This document shows, one piece after another, positions 16,763 through 26,083 of a DNA stretch of 64,000 bases (position 1 is the first letter of the stretch; each line of letters opens with the position of its first letter). The stretch is from Arthrobacter gengyunqii (GTDB lineage Bacteria > Actinomycetota > Actinomycetes > Actinomycetales > Micrococcaceae): positions 3,534,001 to 3,598,000 of the forward strand of contig NZ_CP095461.1 of assembly GCF_023022985.1 (NCBI RefSeq), in the 5' to 3' direction. The notes under the pieces are model-generated. The model was given only the letters and a program-made list of their open reading frames with translations, was not told the origin of the DNA and searched no databases. The translations under genes and the position numbers were made by a program.

Positions 16763-18220
16763 CTAATCCAGCAGCAGCGCCGGTTCCTCCAGGATGGAGG
16801 CGACGTCGGCCATGAAGCGCGCGGACAGATCCCCGTCCACCACCCGGTGGTCGAAAGACCCGCCCAGGGTTGTCACCCAGCGCGGAAGAACTTCACCGTC
16901 GAGCACCCAGGGTTTCTGCTTGATGGTTCCGAAGGCCACAATGGCGACCTCACCCGGGTTGATGATGGGCGTTCCGGTGTCGATGCCCAGGGCGCCGATG
17001 TTGGTAATGGTGAGCGTCCCGTCCCGCATGTCCGCCGGCGGGGTTTTCCCCGCCCGTGCCGTCGTGGCCAGGGAGTTGAGGGCGATGGCCAGTTCCTTCA
17101 GGGACAGGTCCTGTGCATCCTTGATGTTCGGCACCATCAGCCCGCGCGGCGTGGCAGCAGCGATCCCGAGGTTCATGAAGTGCTTGACCAGGATTTCGTT
17201 CCCTGCCCAGGTGGCGTTGACCGAGGGATTGCGGGCGGCCGCCCAGATGACGGCCTTGGCCAGGATCAGCAGCGGTGAGACCTTAATGCCTTCAAAGTCC
17301 CGCGACGCCTTCAGCCGCTTCACGAACTCCATGGTCCGGGAGGCGTCCACATCCACGAAGATGCTTACGTGCGGTGCCGAGAACGCACTTTCCACCATGG
17401 CCTTGGCAGTGGCCCGGCGCACGCCCTTGACCGGAATGCGCTCAATCCGCTGGTCCCGGGATTCTTGCGCGCCGGCCCAAAAGGTGTCGGCGGAGTCCTG
17501 CTCGGATTCACGCTGCGCCTGGTAACTGATCAGGTCCTGCTTGGTCACTTCACCGCTGGGACCGGTTGCCGGCACGTCGGCCAGATTGATCCCGAGATCC
17601 TTCGCCGCCTTGCGCACCGGAGGCTTTGCCAGCACCCGCTGAATCAGGCGGGTCAGCGTGTCCTGCACCGCCGCACCCGCAGCAGCCACCGCCGGCGTAC
17701 GGGCATCAAGGGAGCGGCTGGGGGCCGGAGCTGCTTCCTGAGCTGCCGGCGCCGGAGCGGCCGGAGCCGGTGAGCCCTGGGCATGCGAATCAGGGGCAGG
17801 GGAATCAGGAGCGCGTGATTCCGGGGCTGTCCTGCTGACCCGCGGCCGCCGCTTCACGGCGTCGGCCTTCGGGCCTGTGCCGGTGAGGGAAGCGCTGGGC
17901 TGCTCGTCGTCGTCGGCTGCCGGAACGGGCGCGGGTGTCATGGGCGCCCCCGGCTGCTGTCCGTTCTCCTGAGCGGGCGAACCGGCAGTCACGCTGATGA
18001 TGGGCGTTCCGACATCCACCGTCTGGCCTTCGTCCACGAGCAAAGCGGACACGGTGCCGGCGTAGGGAGAGGGAAGTTCCACCAGCGATTTTGCGGTCTC
18101 AATTTCCACGATGACGTCATTGACGGCCACCGTATCTCCGGCTTGAACCTTCCACTGGACAATGTCGGCCTCGGTCAGGCCCTCGCCCACGTCGGGAAGG
18201 TGGAACGTTCTTTCAGTCAT
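16763..18220 (-). CDS. 2-oxoacid dehydrogenase E2 component (dihydrolipoamide acyltransferase)
   Basis: A 485-residue E2 subunit. The N-terminal lipoyl domain (about 1-76) carries the lipoylated Lys in [18 protein letters not shown] long Pro/Ala-rich linker follows (about 80-190). The peripheral subunit-binding domain is [20 protein letters not shown] (about 205-245). The catalytic domain (250-485) ends with the active-site [16 protein letters not shown]. It is the last gene of an E1alpha-E1beta-E2 operon, 45 nt after E1beta. Single-lipoyl E2 with split E1 indicates a branched-chain 2-oxoacid or pyruvate/acetoin-type complex rather than the AceE type. E3 is not in the window. Confidence 0.94.
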   Translation of the reverse strand: MTERTFHLPDVGEGLTEADIVQWKVQAGDTVAVNDVIVEIETAKSLVELPSPYAGTVSALLVDEGQTVDVGTPIISVTAGSPAQENGQQPGAPMTPAPVPAADDDEQPSASLTGTGPKADAVKRRPRVSRTAPESRAPDSPAPDSHAQGSPAPAAPAPAAQEAAPAPSRSLDARTPAVAAAGAAVQDTLTRLIQRVLAKPPVRKAAKDLGINLADVPATGPSGEVTKQDLISYQAQRESEQDSADTFWAGAQESRDQRIERIPVKGVRRATAKAMVESAFSAPHVSIFVDVDASRTMEFVKRLKASRDFEGIKVSPLLILAKAVIWAAARNPSVNATWAGNEILVKHFMNLGIAAATPRGLMVPNIKDAQDLSLKELAIALNSLATTARAGKTPPADMRDGTLTITNIGALGIDTGTPIINPGEVAIVAFGTIKQKPWVLDGEVLPRWVTTLGGSFDHRVVDGDLSARFMADVASILEEPALLLD

Positions 18221-18265
18221 GGTTTCTCAATCTTTGTGTGCGGCAAGCTGCTTGGTGGCCGGTGG

Positions 18266-19240
18266 TCAGTAGGCGAAGGACCGGTCCAAGGCGTCCATCA
18301 GCTTGTCAATGTCCGGCAGGTAGTGCTCTTCGACCTTGGCGACCGGATACGGCATGTGGAAACCGCCGACACGGATCACCGGCGCCTCCAGGGACAGGAA
18401 CGCCCGTTCCGCCACCCGGGCCGCGATCTCGCCGCCGATTCCGCCGAAGGTGGGGGCTTCATGGGTGACGATAAGGCGGCCGGTCTTGCGGACCGAGTCG
18501 GTGATGGTGTCGAAATCAATCGGCGAGATGGAACGCAGATCCACCACCTCGATGCTGCGTCCGTCGTCCTCCGCGGCCTTCGCTGCGGCGAGGGCCACCG
18601 GCACCAGCGGGCCGTACGCCACGATGGTGGCATCGGTGCCCTCGCGCAGCACATGGGCGGCAAACGGATCACCCGAGGGCTTCTCCGTGTCAACATCGCC
18701 CTTCAGCCAGTAGCGGCGCTTGGGCTCGAAAACGATGACCGGATCAAGGCAGGTCATGGCCTGCTGGATCATCCAGTACGCGTCCTGCGGGTTGGACGGG
18801 GTGAGGATCCGCAGTCCCGCCGTATGGGCAAAAAGCGCTTCCGGTGATTCCGAGTGGTGCTCGATGGATCCGATGCCGCCGCCGTACGGGATCCGGATAA
18901 CCACCGGTGCGCTGAGGGTCCCCTCGCTGCGCGAGTGCATCTTGGCCAGCTGGGTGGTGATCTGGTTGAAGCCGGGGAAGACGAAGCCGTCGAACTGAAT
19001 CTCGCAGACGGGCCGGTAGCCGCGCAGTGCAAGACCGATGGCCGTGCCGATGATGCCGGATTCCGCCAGCGGCGTGTCCATCACGCGGTCGGCGCCGAAG
19101 TCCGCTTTGAGTCCTTCGGTCACGCGGTATACGCCGCCAAGGTCGCCAATGTCTTCACCCATCAGCAGCGTTTTTGGATTCTGCTCCAGCCCTGCCCGCA
19201 GGCCTGCGTTGATGGCCTTGGCCATGGTCATGGTGCTCAT
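18266..19240 (-). CDS. 2-oxoacid dehydrogenase E1 component, beta subunit
   Basis: A 324-residue transketolase-like E1 beta subunit. MLMGEDIG-type opening LLMGEDIGDLGGVYRVTEGL, the TPP-side ESGIIGTAIGLALRGYRPVC and FDGFVFPGFNQITTQLAKMH, and the C-terminal transketolase domain VVDLRSISPIDFDTI with VTHEAPTFGGIGGEIAA. Together with E1alpha it decarboxylates a 2-oxoacid using thiamine diphosphate and transfers the acyl group to the lipoyl arm of E2. Its ATG overlaps the E1alpha stop (ATGA), ensuring stoichiometric translation. Confidence 0.95.
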   Translation of the reverse strand: MSTMTMAKAINAGLRAGLEQNPKTLLMGEDIGDLGGVYRVTEGLKADFGADRVMDTPLAESGIIGTAIGLALRGYRPVCEIQFDGFVFPGFNQITTQLAKMHSRSEGTLSAPVVIRIPYGGGIGSIEHHSESPEALFAHTAGLRILTPSNPQDAYWMIQQAMTCLDPVIVFEPKRRYWLKGDVDTEKPSGDPFAAHVLREGTDATIVAYGPLVPVALAAAKAAEDDGRSIEVVDLRSISPIDFDTITDSVRKTGRLIVTHEAPTFGGIGGEIAARVAERAFLSLEAPVIRVGGFHMPYPVAKVEEHYLPDIDKLMDALDRSFAY

Positions 19241-20442
19241 TCGGTGGGCTCCTCGGGGTCCGCAAAGCCGGCTTCATACCGGCGGTGGAATTCCAGTTCC
19301 TCCTGGATCAGCGGATGCGCTTCGGCGTAGACGTCGGTGAAGGCGTCAGCGAATCCGGGCGATGACATGCCCAGCACATCTTCCCGCAACTTGTCCGCCA
19401 TGGCCTGGCCGTCCGCTTCGAGCCCCTCGAAGAACTCATCGTCTGCAAGGCCTGCGGCACGGAGGTGCTTCTCCAGCCGGCTCAGCGGATCACGTGAGAT
19501 CCAGGCTTCTTCGTCGGCGCTGAGACGGTACTTCGTGGGGTCGTCGGCGGTCGTGTGGGCACTCATCCGGTAAGTGAACGCCTCGATCAATACGGGTCCT
19601 TTGCCGGAACGGGCGTGTTCCAGGGCCCAGCTGGTGACGGCCCGGACGGCGATGACGTCATTGCCGTCCACCCGGATGCCCGGGAACCCATAGCCCTTGG
19701 CGCGGTTGGCGAGGGGAATGCGTGACTGCACTTCAGTGGGCACGGAGATGGCCCAGTGGTTGTTCTGGCAGAAGAAGACCACGGGCGCGTCATAGGAGGC
19801 CGCGAAAACCATGGCCTCGTGGACATCCCCCTCGGAGCTGGCCCCGTCGCCGAAGTAAGCCACGGTGGCGGCTTCCGGCAGCTGCGGATCCATCTTCCGG
19901 TCCCGCGCCATGCCCATGGCGTACCCCACGGCGTGCGGAACCTGCGCAGCCAGGACCAGGGTGTAGAGATGGAAGTTGGCCTCGGCGGGGTTCCATCCGC
20001 CGTGGGACACACCGCGGAACCGGCGCAGGAGAGAGGACAGTTCCAGACCTCGGGTCAGCGCAACGCCGTGCTCCCGGTACGTGGGAAAGACGTAGTCCTG
20101 GGGCTGCAGGGCACGGCCGGAACCGATTTGCGCCCCTTCCTGCCCCGTCATCGGCACCCACATCACCAGCTCCCCCTGACGCTGCAGGGCCGTGGCTTCC
20201 TGATCGAACCGGCGGATGGTGAACATGTCGCGGTACAGGCCGCGAAGCTCCTCGGCGCCCAGTTCAGCGGCGTAGGCGCCATAGGGTCCGTGCAGGAGAA
20301 GCTCACCCTCGGGGCTGAGCATCTGCACCATCTCCGGGGCGGCCTCCCTGTCCAGGGAGCCGCGGCCCGCGTTGCCGGCCTCGTCTTCGGGCAGGCGCGA
20401 AGAATCGGCCTCCGCCCGGACAGCCAGGTCCTTCAGATCCAT
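19237..20442 (-). CDS. 2-oxoacid dehydrogenase E1 component, alpha subunit
   Basis: A 401-residue E1 alpha subunit. The thiamine-diphosphate motif runs from GDGASSEGDVHEA to FFCQNNHW, the classic GDG...NN. Earlier blocks are MFTIRRFDQEATALQRQGEL and YREHGVALTRGLELSSLLRR, and YRMSAHTTADDPTKYR is the phosphorylation-loop equivalent. The start ATG at 20442 is chosen because GAGGAG lies 6 nt upstream; a longer frame to 20541 would run through the promoter. Gene order E1alpha-E1beta-E2 resembles actinobacterial bkd operons. A large dyad upstream is the likely operator. Confidence 0.95.
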   Translation of the reverse strand: MDLKDLAVRAEADSSRLPEDEAGNAGRGSLDREAAPEMVQMLSPEGELLLHGPYGAYAAELGAEELRGLYRDMFTIRRFDQEATALQRQGELVMWVPMTGQEGAQIGSGRALQPQDYVFPTYREHGVALTRGLELSSLLRRFRGVSHGGWNPAEANFHLYTLVLAAQVPHAVGYAMGMARDRKMDPQLPEAATVAYFGDGASSEGDVHEAMVFAASYDAPVVFFCQNNHWAISVPTEVQSRIPLANRAKGYGFPGIRVDGNDVIAVRAVTSWALEHARSGKGPVLIEAFTYRMSAHTTADDPTKYRLSADEEAWISRDPLSRLEKHLRAAGLADDEFFEGLEADGQAMADKLREDVLGMSSPGFADAFTDVYAEAHPLIQEELEFHRRYEAGFADPEEPTE

Positions 20443-20483
20443 GCTTACTCCTCGCCGGCGGTCCGCGACCTGCCCCGCGCTAG

Positions 20484-20525
20484 ATATATGCCGCACAAGG
20501 AATAGATCACGGGTGCGGCATATAT
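20484..20525. promoter_or_regulatory. Large dyad operator upstream of the E1alpha-E1beta-E2 operon
   Basis: ATATATGCCGCAC (20484-20496) is repeated inverted and without mismatch at 20513-20525, separated by 16 nt. It lies 41 nt before the E1alpha ATG, over the expected promoter. Perfect 13-bp arms point to a dimeric regulator, possibly Lrp/AsnC (BkdR) or a GntR protein; no such gene is adjacent. Confidence 0.7.
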
Positions 20526-20584
20526 GTGGAACATCCTCCACTTAGCCTAACGAGGGACGGGTCCCGGTCCGCACTTAGGACACG

Positions 20585-21724
20585 CTAGGAAACCCGTGGT
20601 CCCTTTGTATAAGTCGCACAGAGGGCAAGGAATCTTGTGTTGGCTTCGTCTTCGCCGATCGTGACCCGGATCCCCTCGCTGCCGAACGCCCTCACAGCCA
20701 GCGCCTGCTGCTCGGCCAGCGCTGCAAACCCGGGGGTATCCTCCCCAAGCTCAAGCCAGACGAAGTTCCCCTGCGCGTCGGGAATGCGCCATCCGAGTTC
20801 CCTCAAACCGTCGACGACGCGTGTCCGCTCCTGAACCAGCCCTTGTATTCTTTCCACAAGTTCCCCGTGGTGCCGCAGGGAAGCCACGGCGGCCGTTTCG
20901 GCAAGCTGGGAGACCGCAAACGGCACAGCGGCCACCCGCAGATACTGGGTTACGGGCGGGTGCGACACGGAGTAGCCGACACGCAGCCCCGCCAGCCCGG
21001 CACCCTTGGAGAAGGTCCGCAGCACCACCACGTTGGGGTGTCTCCGGTACATGTCGATGCCGTTGACGGCGTCGGGATCCCGGACAAAGTCCTCATACGC
21101 TTCGTCGATCACCACCAGCACGTCCGACGGCACCTTGGCCAGGAAGTCCTCAACCTGTACGGATGTCAGGGCGGGGCCGGTGGGGTTGTTGGGCGTGCAC
21201 AGCAGGATGACGCGGGTCCGGGAGGTGACAACGGCCGCCATGGCTTCCAGGTCATGGGTGCCGTCTGCACGCAGCGGCACCTGTACGCTGTCCGCTCCGG
21301 ACAGTCCCACACTGATGGGGTAGGCCTCGAAGGAGCGCCACGGGTAAATGACCTCATCCGGAACGCCGTATTCGTCCTGTCCGGCGAAGGTGGCAAGGAT
21401 CTGGTTCAGCGCTCCCAGGCTGCCGGCACCGGTGACGATGTCCTCGGCCGGCACATCCAGAAAAGCCGAGAGTTCGGTCCGCAGGGCCGTGGACAACGGA
21501 TCCGGGTACCGGTTGATGTCCTGCCGGTTGCCGAGAGCTTCAAGCACGGCCGGCAGCGGCGGAAACGAATTCTCGTTGGAGGACAGCTTGTAGCTCTGCA
21601 GTCCGTCGATGACCGCCGGCGGTTTGCCCGCAGTGTAGCGGGGCAGCTTCCCCATCACAGTGCGGGGGCGGATCTCGGGTGCCCGGACGTCGGCGGCGTT
21701 GGTGTCCTTTTCGGTGGTGGTCAT
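20585..21724 (-). CDS. Histidinol-phosphate/aromatic amino acid aminotransferase-like
   Basis: A 379-residue fold-type I aminotransferase. SYKLSSNENSFPPLP is the HisC/Pat signature, ITGAGSLG-like VTGAGSLGALNQILATF binds the cofactor phosphate, LLCTPNNPTGPALTSVQVED and VVIDEAYEDFVRD hold the PLP Asn and Asp/Tyr, and VLRTFSKGAGLAGLRVGYS carries the Schiff-base Lys. Sequence and length fit the aromatic aminotransferase (Pat) group of actinobacteria; substrate choice between aromatic 2-oxoacids and imidazole-acetol phosphate cannot be settled here. The ATG at 21724 gives the expected N-terminus. It lies upstream of the E1 operon on the same strand but ends before the dyad. Confidence 0.9.
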   Translation of the reverse strand: MTTTEKDTNAADVRAPEIRPRTVMGKLPRYTAGKPPAVIDGLQSYKLSSNENSFPPLPAVLEALGNRQDINRYPDPLSTALRTELSAFLDVPAEDIVTGAGSLGALNQILATFAGQDEYGVPDEVIYPWRSFEAYPISVGLSGADSVQVPLRADGTHDLEAMAAVVTSRTRVILLCTPNNPTGPALTSVQVEDFLAKVPSDVLVVIDEAYEDFVRDPDAVNGIDMYRRHPNVVVLRTFSKGAGLAGLRVGYSVSHPPVTQYLRVAAVPFAVSQLAETAAVASLRHHGELVERIQGLVQERTRVVDGLRELGWRIPDAQGNFVWLELGEDTPGFAALAEQQALAVRAFGSEGIRVTIGEDEANTRFLALCATYTKGPRVS

Positions 21725-21830
21725 GGGCTTAACCCTAATCGCCTTCCGGCAATGGGTGATCTGGAACACTGGAACCAGTCGCCGCCGCACGCTCCGCGTC
21801 TTGGGCGTGCGGATATGTCAGCATGGAGCC

Positions 21831-22229
21831 ATGCGCTTCCTGATTCAGATCATCATCAATGCCCTCGCCCTGTATGTCGCGGCATGGCTGCTCCCCGGCA
21901 TCACGATCATCGAAACGGGCGGCGCCGTGACGGGCAGCCCCACCGTCGATCTTGTGCTGGCTTTCCTGTTCATTGGACTGCTGTTCGGCATTGTCAACGC
22001 GCTCATTCGGCCAATCGTCAAACTGCTGGCGCTGCCGCTGACCATTCTGACGCTTGGGCTTTTCACGATCATCATCAACGCGGGAATGCTCATGCTGACT
22101 TCCTGGCTGAGCAGTTACACCCCGGTTGATTTCAGCGTGGATTCCTTTTTCTGGACCGCGATCCTCGCGTCAATCATCATCAGCCTGGTGTCCATGGTGG
22201 CCGGTGCACTGACGGGGACCCGCCGCTAG
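21831..22229 (+). CDS. Phage holin family IV-type membrane protein
   Basis: A 132-residue membrane protein with four hydrophobic segments: FLIQIIINALALYVAAWLL, VDLVLAFLFIGLLFGIVNAL, LLALPLTILTLGLFTIIIN and TAILASIIISLVSMVAGAL. This matches the mycobacterial four-TMS holin family, widespread in chromosomes and usually not phage-linked. TGGAG precedes the ATG at 21831. No prophage genes are nearby. It overlaps the convergent hydrolase end by 4 nt. Confidence 0.85.
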   Translation: MRFLIQIIINALALYVAAWLLPGITIIETGGAVTGSPTVDLVLAFLFIGLLFGIVNALIRPIVKLLALPLTILTLGLFTIIINAGMLMLTSWLSSYTPVDFSVDSFFWTAILASIIISLVSMVAGALTGTRR

Positions 22230-23560
22230 CGGGGGGGTGCCTGCAGCGAGGGCGACGGCGTTGGCCCGGTGCGAACGGACGGTGTCTTCGAAGGTTTCGC
22301 CGGAGGTTTCCTCGAGAACCTGAAGAGGCCCCTCGCAGCAATTGACGAGGGCGGGATGATTTCTTGCAGATATCCCAGGGATTCCTGCAAGGACGGGTCT
22401 TTACTGACATCCGCCTGATCGGCCAGCCCCAGATAGACGTCCAGGTCATGTGCCGGCCCGAGTCCGTCGAGGGCGGCATCCTCAGGAACCGGAGTCCGGC
22501 CGGTCACCGTGATCCGGTCGGGGGTGTCGGGGTTCAGCGTTCCATCCGCGCCGGGAACCCAATCCTGGTAGTGCTCCAGATGGAGGACTGAAATCCCGGC
22601 CGGCGTGTTCCTGCCCCCCGCGGGGGCGCCTGCCGTCACCACCATCTCAACGGAGAATTCTCCCGACTCTGCCAGCCGTGCTCCGGTATTCACGGCATGG
22701 ATCCCGCCTTGGCTGTAACCCACCAAAATGACCGCATCCCCTGCCGAGGCTCCCGCCTGCCGCAGAGCCTCCGCGACGGCATCGGCCACATATTGGCTGT
22801 CCTGCGCACGGCCCTCCGCGTTCCCATAGATGTCAAAGGGATTCGGTCCCACCGTCATGTTGCCGCTGTCCTGCATGCCGGGCAGGGTGACAATCCGGAC
22901 GCGTCGTTCCCCCTCCTCCACGGTCAGGATTTCAACCACGCCCCGGTCGGATCCATCCAGCAGGCGTTTTGACCGTTCCAGCAGACCCCGGGCTGATCCC
23001 GTAAGCGGAACCGGCTCCCCGGTGGCCCCCAGCTCGGTAACGTTGATGGGGCGAAGTTCTCCGAATCTGCCGTCCGCGAGCCGCTCCAGCAACTTCTCGA
23101 TGAGGAACCCGTCAAACGGCGGCACCACCAATTCGCTGACACTTCGCTCGGGAAAACCGCCTCCGCCTCGCCGCCAAAGTTCAATTCCGGTCGGAACTCC
23201 CACCGCCAGCCAGGAAATTGCCTTTTCCACCCGCCCCTCCGCCTCCAGATAGTTTCGGGCGGCACAGCGAAGATCAACGGCGGCTTCCGCCAGCTCGTGC
23301 CGGTTCCGGGCGAGGCCTTGGATGACGAGCTCCGCAGCCCCGGCGGCATGACGGGCATGGGAGTGCCCCGCCCCCGTTCCGCTCAGCAGCAGATACATTT
23401 CCATGCACCTGGACCGCAGGGAGGTGAGCTGCGTGACCGTTTCCTCCAAGGCACCGGCCACCGATTCCAATTCCCGATACTCCACCGTGAGTCCGTGGGT
23501 GCCGCCCCGGACATGGATTCCGGCCGCGGAATTGTCCTCCGGGGACCACCGAGACGGCAC
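22226..23560 (-). CDS. Alpha/beta hydrolase-like protein with N-terminal helical (WXG-type) region
   Basis: A 444-residue protein. Residues about 25-130 are helical, with conserved Cys and Trp-poor amphipathic segments (LESVAGALEETVTQLTSLRS, AGAAELVIQGLARNRHELAE), like the WXG/ESAT-6-type halves of actinobacterial secreted hydrolases. The C-terminal half has a nucleophile elbow VILVGYSQGGIHAVNTGA (GYSQG) and a late VLHLEHYQDWVPGADG with a likely catalytic His/Asp. The tail is Pro/Lys/Ser-rich. The GTG start directly follows the TAG of the upstream small helical gene, so the two are coupled. No signal peptide is seen; export through a type VII-like system is possible but there is no evidence in the window. 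Confidence 0.72.
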   Translation of the reverse strand: MPSRWSPEDNSAAGIHVRGGTHGLTVEYRELESVAGALEETVTQLTSLRSRCMEMYLLLSGTGAGHSHARHAAGAAELVIQGLARNRHELAEAAVDLRCAARNYLEAEGRVEKAISWLAVGVPTGIELWRRGGGGFPERSVSELVVPPFDGFLIEKLLERLADGRFGELRPINVTELGATGEPVPLTGSARGLLERSKRLLDGSDRGVVEILTVEEGERRVRIVTLPGMQDSGNMTVGPNPFDIYGNAEGRAQDSQYVADAVAEALRQAGASAGDAVILVGYSQGGIHAVNTGARLAESGEFSVEMVVTAGAPAGGRNTPAGISVLHLEHYQDWVPGADGTLNPDTPDRITVTGRTPVPEDAALDGLGPAHDLDVYLGLADQADVSKDPSLQESLGYLQEIIPPSSIAARGLFRFSRKPPAKPSKTPSVRTGPTPSPSLQAPPR

Positions 23561-23842
23561 CTACGGCACCTCATAACCCTGGGCCCGGATTTCTTCCACA
23601 TGCCGTGCAACGGCTTCAGCACAGACTCTCAGATCCTCCAGCGTCGTTGAGACGTATTTGATGTGCTGCCCCAGGAGTGCCGTAAATTCGCTGGCAGCCG
23701 GGGAATACCAGTCCATCCGGATGAGTGCCGGCAGGCCCTGTTCGATTCCAGCCAAATCCTCCACCGCCTTGGTGACGTATGCGGCGGCCTGCCCTGCAGC
23801 GTAGACATCGCGCGGATTAACGACCATCAATTCCACAGACAT
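23561..23842 (-). CDS. WXG100-like small helical protein coupled to the hydrolase
   Basis: About 93 residues from ATG 23842 (MSVELMVVNPRDVYAAGQAA). The centre holds ALIRMDWYSPAASEFTALLG, a W-x-S-x-A turn between two helices, which resembles the WXG hairpin, followed by the helix STTLEDLRVCAEAVARHVEE. GGAGG lies about 12 nt upstream; an ATG at 23911 would add 23 residues. Its TAG is directly followed by the GTG of the hydrolase gene. A partner role for the hydrolase is likely. Confidence 0.65.
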   Translation of the reverse strand: MSVELMVVNPRDVYAAGQAAAYVTKAVEDLAGIEQGLPALIRMDWYSPAASEFTALLGQHIKYVSTTLEDLRVCAEAVARHVEEIRAQGYEVP

Positions 23843-24097
23843 CGCGATCAACTGCCTCCATTCGTGCCGTGCCGAACATTCGTCCGGCAGTCGCCGCTCC
23901 AGTTCTTTCATGTTCCGGCCGCCAAACGGTGTTGCCGGATTTGGCTGGGGAGAGTGTCCCCCGTCGTCACTGTGCAACGGTCCTGTGGAGGACAAGCGAA
24001 GGCGCCACCGGACGGGGTGCATGGACGGGACACGGCCTGCGGCCCGTAGCCATGTCACAGAGCGGGACGGTCCACCGGAACATGAAAGAATTAGCGC

Positions 24098-25519
24098 ATG
24101 GCTGAAACCGCTGCTCCCCGCGTCCCCCTTGCCTCCGTCACTCCCGCCATTGCCCTTGGCCCGCTGGACGGCCGCTACCGCGGCGTCACGGCACCGCTGG
24201 TGGACTACCTGTCTGAAGCGGCCCTGAACCGCGACCGCACGCACGTGGAAGTGGAGTGGCTGATCCACCTCACCTCCAACTCCGTGCTGCCGGGCACCTC
24301 CCCGCTCAGCGAAGGGCAGCAGGCACAGCTGCGCGAAATCGTCACCGGCTTCGACGGCGCCTCCATCACGGAACTGGCCGAGATTGAGCAGGTCACCGTC
24401 CATGACGTGAAGGCCGTGGAATACTACATCGGCCGCCGGCTGGCAGCGATCGGCATCGAGAACCTGACCGCCCTGGTGCACTTCGGCTGCACCTCCGAGG
24501 ACGTCAACAACCTCTCCTACGCGCTGGGCGTCAAGGGTGCCGTGGAAAACGTGTGGCTGCCCGCCGCCCATGACCTGGTGGACCGGATCACCGTCATGGC
24601 CGAAGAAACCCGCTCCGTGCCGATGCTCTCGCGCACCCACGGCCAGCCGGCTACGCCCACCACGCTGGGCAAGGAACTGGCCGTCACTGCGCACCGCCTC
24701 ACCCGCCAGTTGCGCCGGATCGAAAAGACCGAGTACCTGGGCAAGATCAACGGTGCCACCGGCACCTATGCCGCGCATTACGCTTCAGTGCCCGACGCCG
24801 ACTGGCAGCAGGTGGCCCGCAGCTTCGTGGAGGGGCTGGGCCTGACCTGGAACCCGCTCACCACGCAGATTGAGTCCCACGACTGGCAGGCCGAGCTCTA
24901 CGCGGACATGGCCCGCTTCAACCGGATCCTGCACAACTTCTGCACGGATGTGTGGAGCTACATCTCCATTGGCTACTTCAAGCAGATTCCGGTGGCCGGC
25001 GCCACGGGTTCGTCCACCATGCCGCATAAGGTCAATCCGATCCGCTTCGAAAACGCCGAGGCCAACCTGGAGATTTCCAACGGCCTGCTGGACACCCTGG
25101 CCTCCACCCTGGTGACGTCCCGCTGGCAGCGCGACCTCACGGACTCCTCCTCGCAGCGCAACATCGGCGTGGCCTTTGGCCACTCCGTGCTGGCCATCTC
25201 CAACGTGGCCAAGGGTCTGGAGCGCCTGGATGTGGCCGACGATGTCCTCGCCGCGGATCTGGATACCAACTGGGAGGTGCTCGGCGAAGCCATCCAGATG
25301 GTGATGCGCGCCGAGGCCATCGCCGGCGCCCCCGGCATGGAGAACCCGTACGAGCGGCTGAAGGACCTGACCCGCGGCCACCGCGTGGACGCGGAACGGA
25401 TGCGCGAATTCGTCACCGGCCTGGGCCTGCCCGCCGAGGCAGAAGCACGCCTGCTGGACCTCACCCCTGGCAAGTACATCGGCATTGCCGATTCCCTGGT
25501 GGACCACGTCACCAAGTAG
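24098..25519 (+). CDS. purB: Adenylosuccinate lyase
   Basis: A 473-residue enzyme that releases fumarate from adenylosuccinate and from SAICAR in purine synthesis. The fumarase/aspartase superfamily signature is GSSTMPHKVNPIRFENAEAN. Other family blocks are HFGCTSEDVNNLSYAL, SRTHGQPATPTTLGKELAVT and the catalytic Ser/Lys loop within the signature. Length and extended LTLSPLDGRY-like opening (IALGPLDGRYRG) match the E. coli-type PurB subfamily. A weak GAAAGAA lies upstream of the ATG. It ends before a long perfect terminator. Confidence 0.96.
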   Translation: MAETAAPRVPLASVTPAIALGPLDGRYRGVTAPLVDYLSEAALNRDRTHVEVEWLIHLTSNSVLPGTSPLSEGQQAQLREIVTGFDGASITELAEIEQVTVHDVKAVEYYIGRRLAAIGIENLTALVHFGCTSEDVNNLSYALGVKGAVENVWLPAAHDLVDRITVMAEETRSVPMLSRTHGQPATPTTLGKELAVTAHRLTRQLRRIEKTEYLGKINGATGTYAAHYASVPDADWQQVARSFVEGLGLTWNPLTTQIESHDWQAELYADMARFNRILHNFCTDVWSYISIGYFKQIPVAGATGSSTMPHKVNPIRFENAEANLEISNGLLDTLASTLVTSRWQRDLTDSSSQRNIGVAFGHSVLAISNVAKGLERLDVADDVLAADLDTNWEVLGEAIQMVMRAEAIAGAPGMENPYERLKDLTRGHRVDAERMREFVTGLGLPAEAEARLLDLTPGKYIGIADSLVDHVTK

Positions 25520-25530
25520 TCAAAGAACGC

Positions 25531-25585
25531 ACGACGACGGCGGGAGGCCGGGTTGCGAAACCCGGCCTCCCGCCGTCGTCGTTTT
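25531..25585 (+). terminator. Long perfect intrinsic terminator after purB
   Basis: Arms at 25531-25554 and 25559-25582 are complementary over 24 bp with a GCGA tetraloop (GNRA type), followed by TTTT overlapping the arm end. One of the strongest hairpins in the window. Confidence 0.93.
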
Positions 25586-25612
25586 ACGGTCCGGCGCCGT
25601 TATTGTTGGCCC

Positions 25613-26026
25613 ATGACCGGTTTCCCGCAGCTGCTCCACACGGTTTTGGACACTACCGATGTGCGGGCGCTGGCGGAGTTCTACCGTCGGCTTCTCGGAC
25701 TCCGGTACCGGCCCGGCGACGAGCCCGCGCCGGAAGACGCCCCCGACGACGTCGACTGGCTGGTGCTGACCGACGCGCACGGCAACCGCAAACTCGCTTT
25801 TCAGCACGTGGAACAGCTTGGACGGACCACCTGGCCCAGGCCTGATGTGCCCATGCAGATGCACCTTGACCTCACCGTTCCCGACCGTCAGGCGCTCGAA
25901 GACCAGCACTCCAGGGCAATGGCGCTGGGTGCTGAACTCCTTTTCGACCGTACGGATGATCCCGATGAGCCGTTATACGTCTACGCCGACCCGGCCGGGC
26001 ACCCGTTCTGCATCTTTGTAGCCTGA
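25613..26026 (+). CDS. VOC family (glyoxalase/bleomycin-resistance-like) protein
   Basis: A 137-residue protein with two beta-alpha-beta-beta-beta units. HTVLDTTDVRALAEFYRRLL is the first unit with a metal-ligand His position, and MQMHLDLTVPDRQALEDQHS plus VYADPAGHPFCIFV the second with the typical DPxGHPFC ending. The ATG at 25613 gives the family N-terminus. It stands alone between purB and a small zinc-finger gene. The substrate is unknown. Confidence 0.85.
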   Translation: MTGFPQLLHTVLDTTDVRALAEFYRRLLGLRYRPGDEPAPEDAPDDVDWLVLTDAHGNRKLAFQHVEQLGRTTWPRPDVPMQMHLDLTVPDRQALEDQHSRAMALGAELLFDRTDDPDEPLYVYADPAGHPFCIFVA

Positions 26027-26083
26027 AACGGACTCAAGGCCCCGCATTTGGGCGGCGGGCCCGTGAAAGGCAGACTGGGCGTC

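Noticed and set aside
21831..22229. Prophage signal from the holin-family protein
   Set aside because: This four-helix family is common in actinobacterial chromosomes, and no other phage gene is present.
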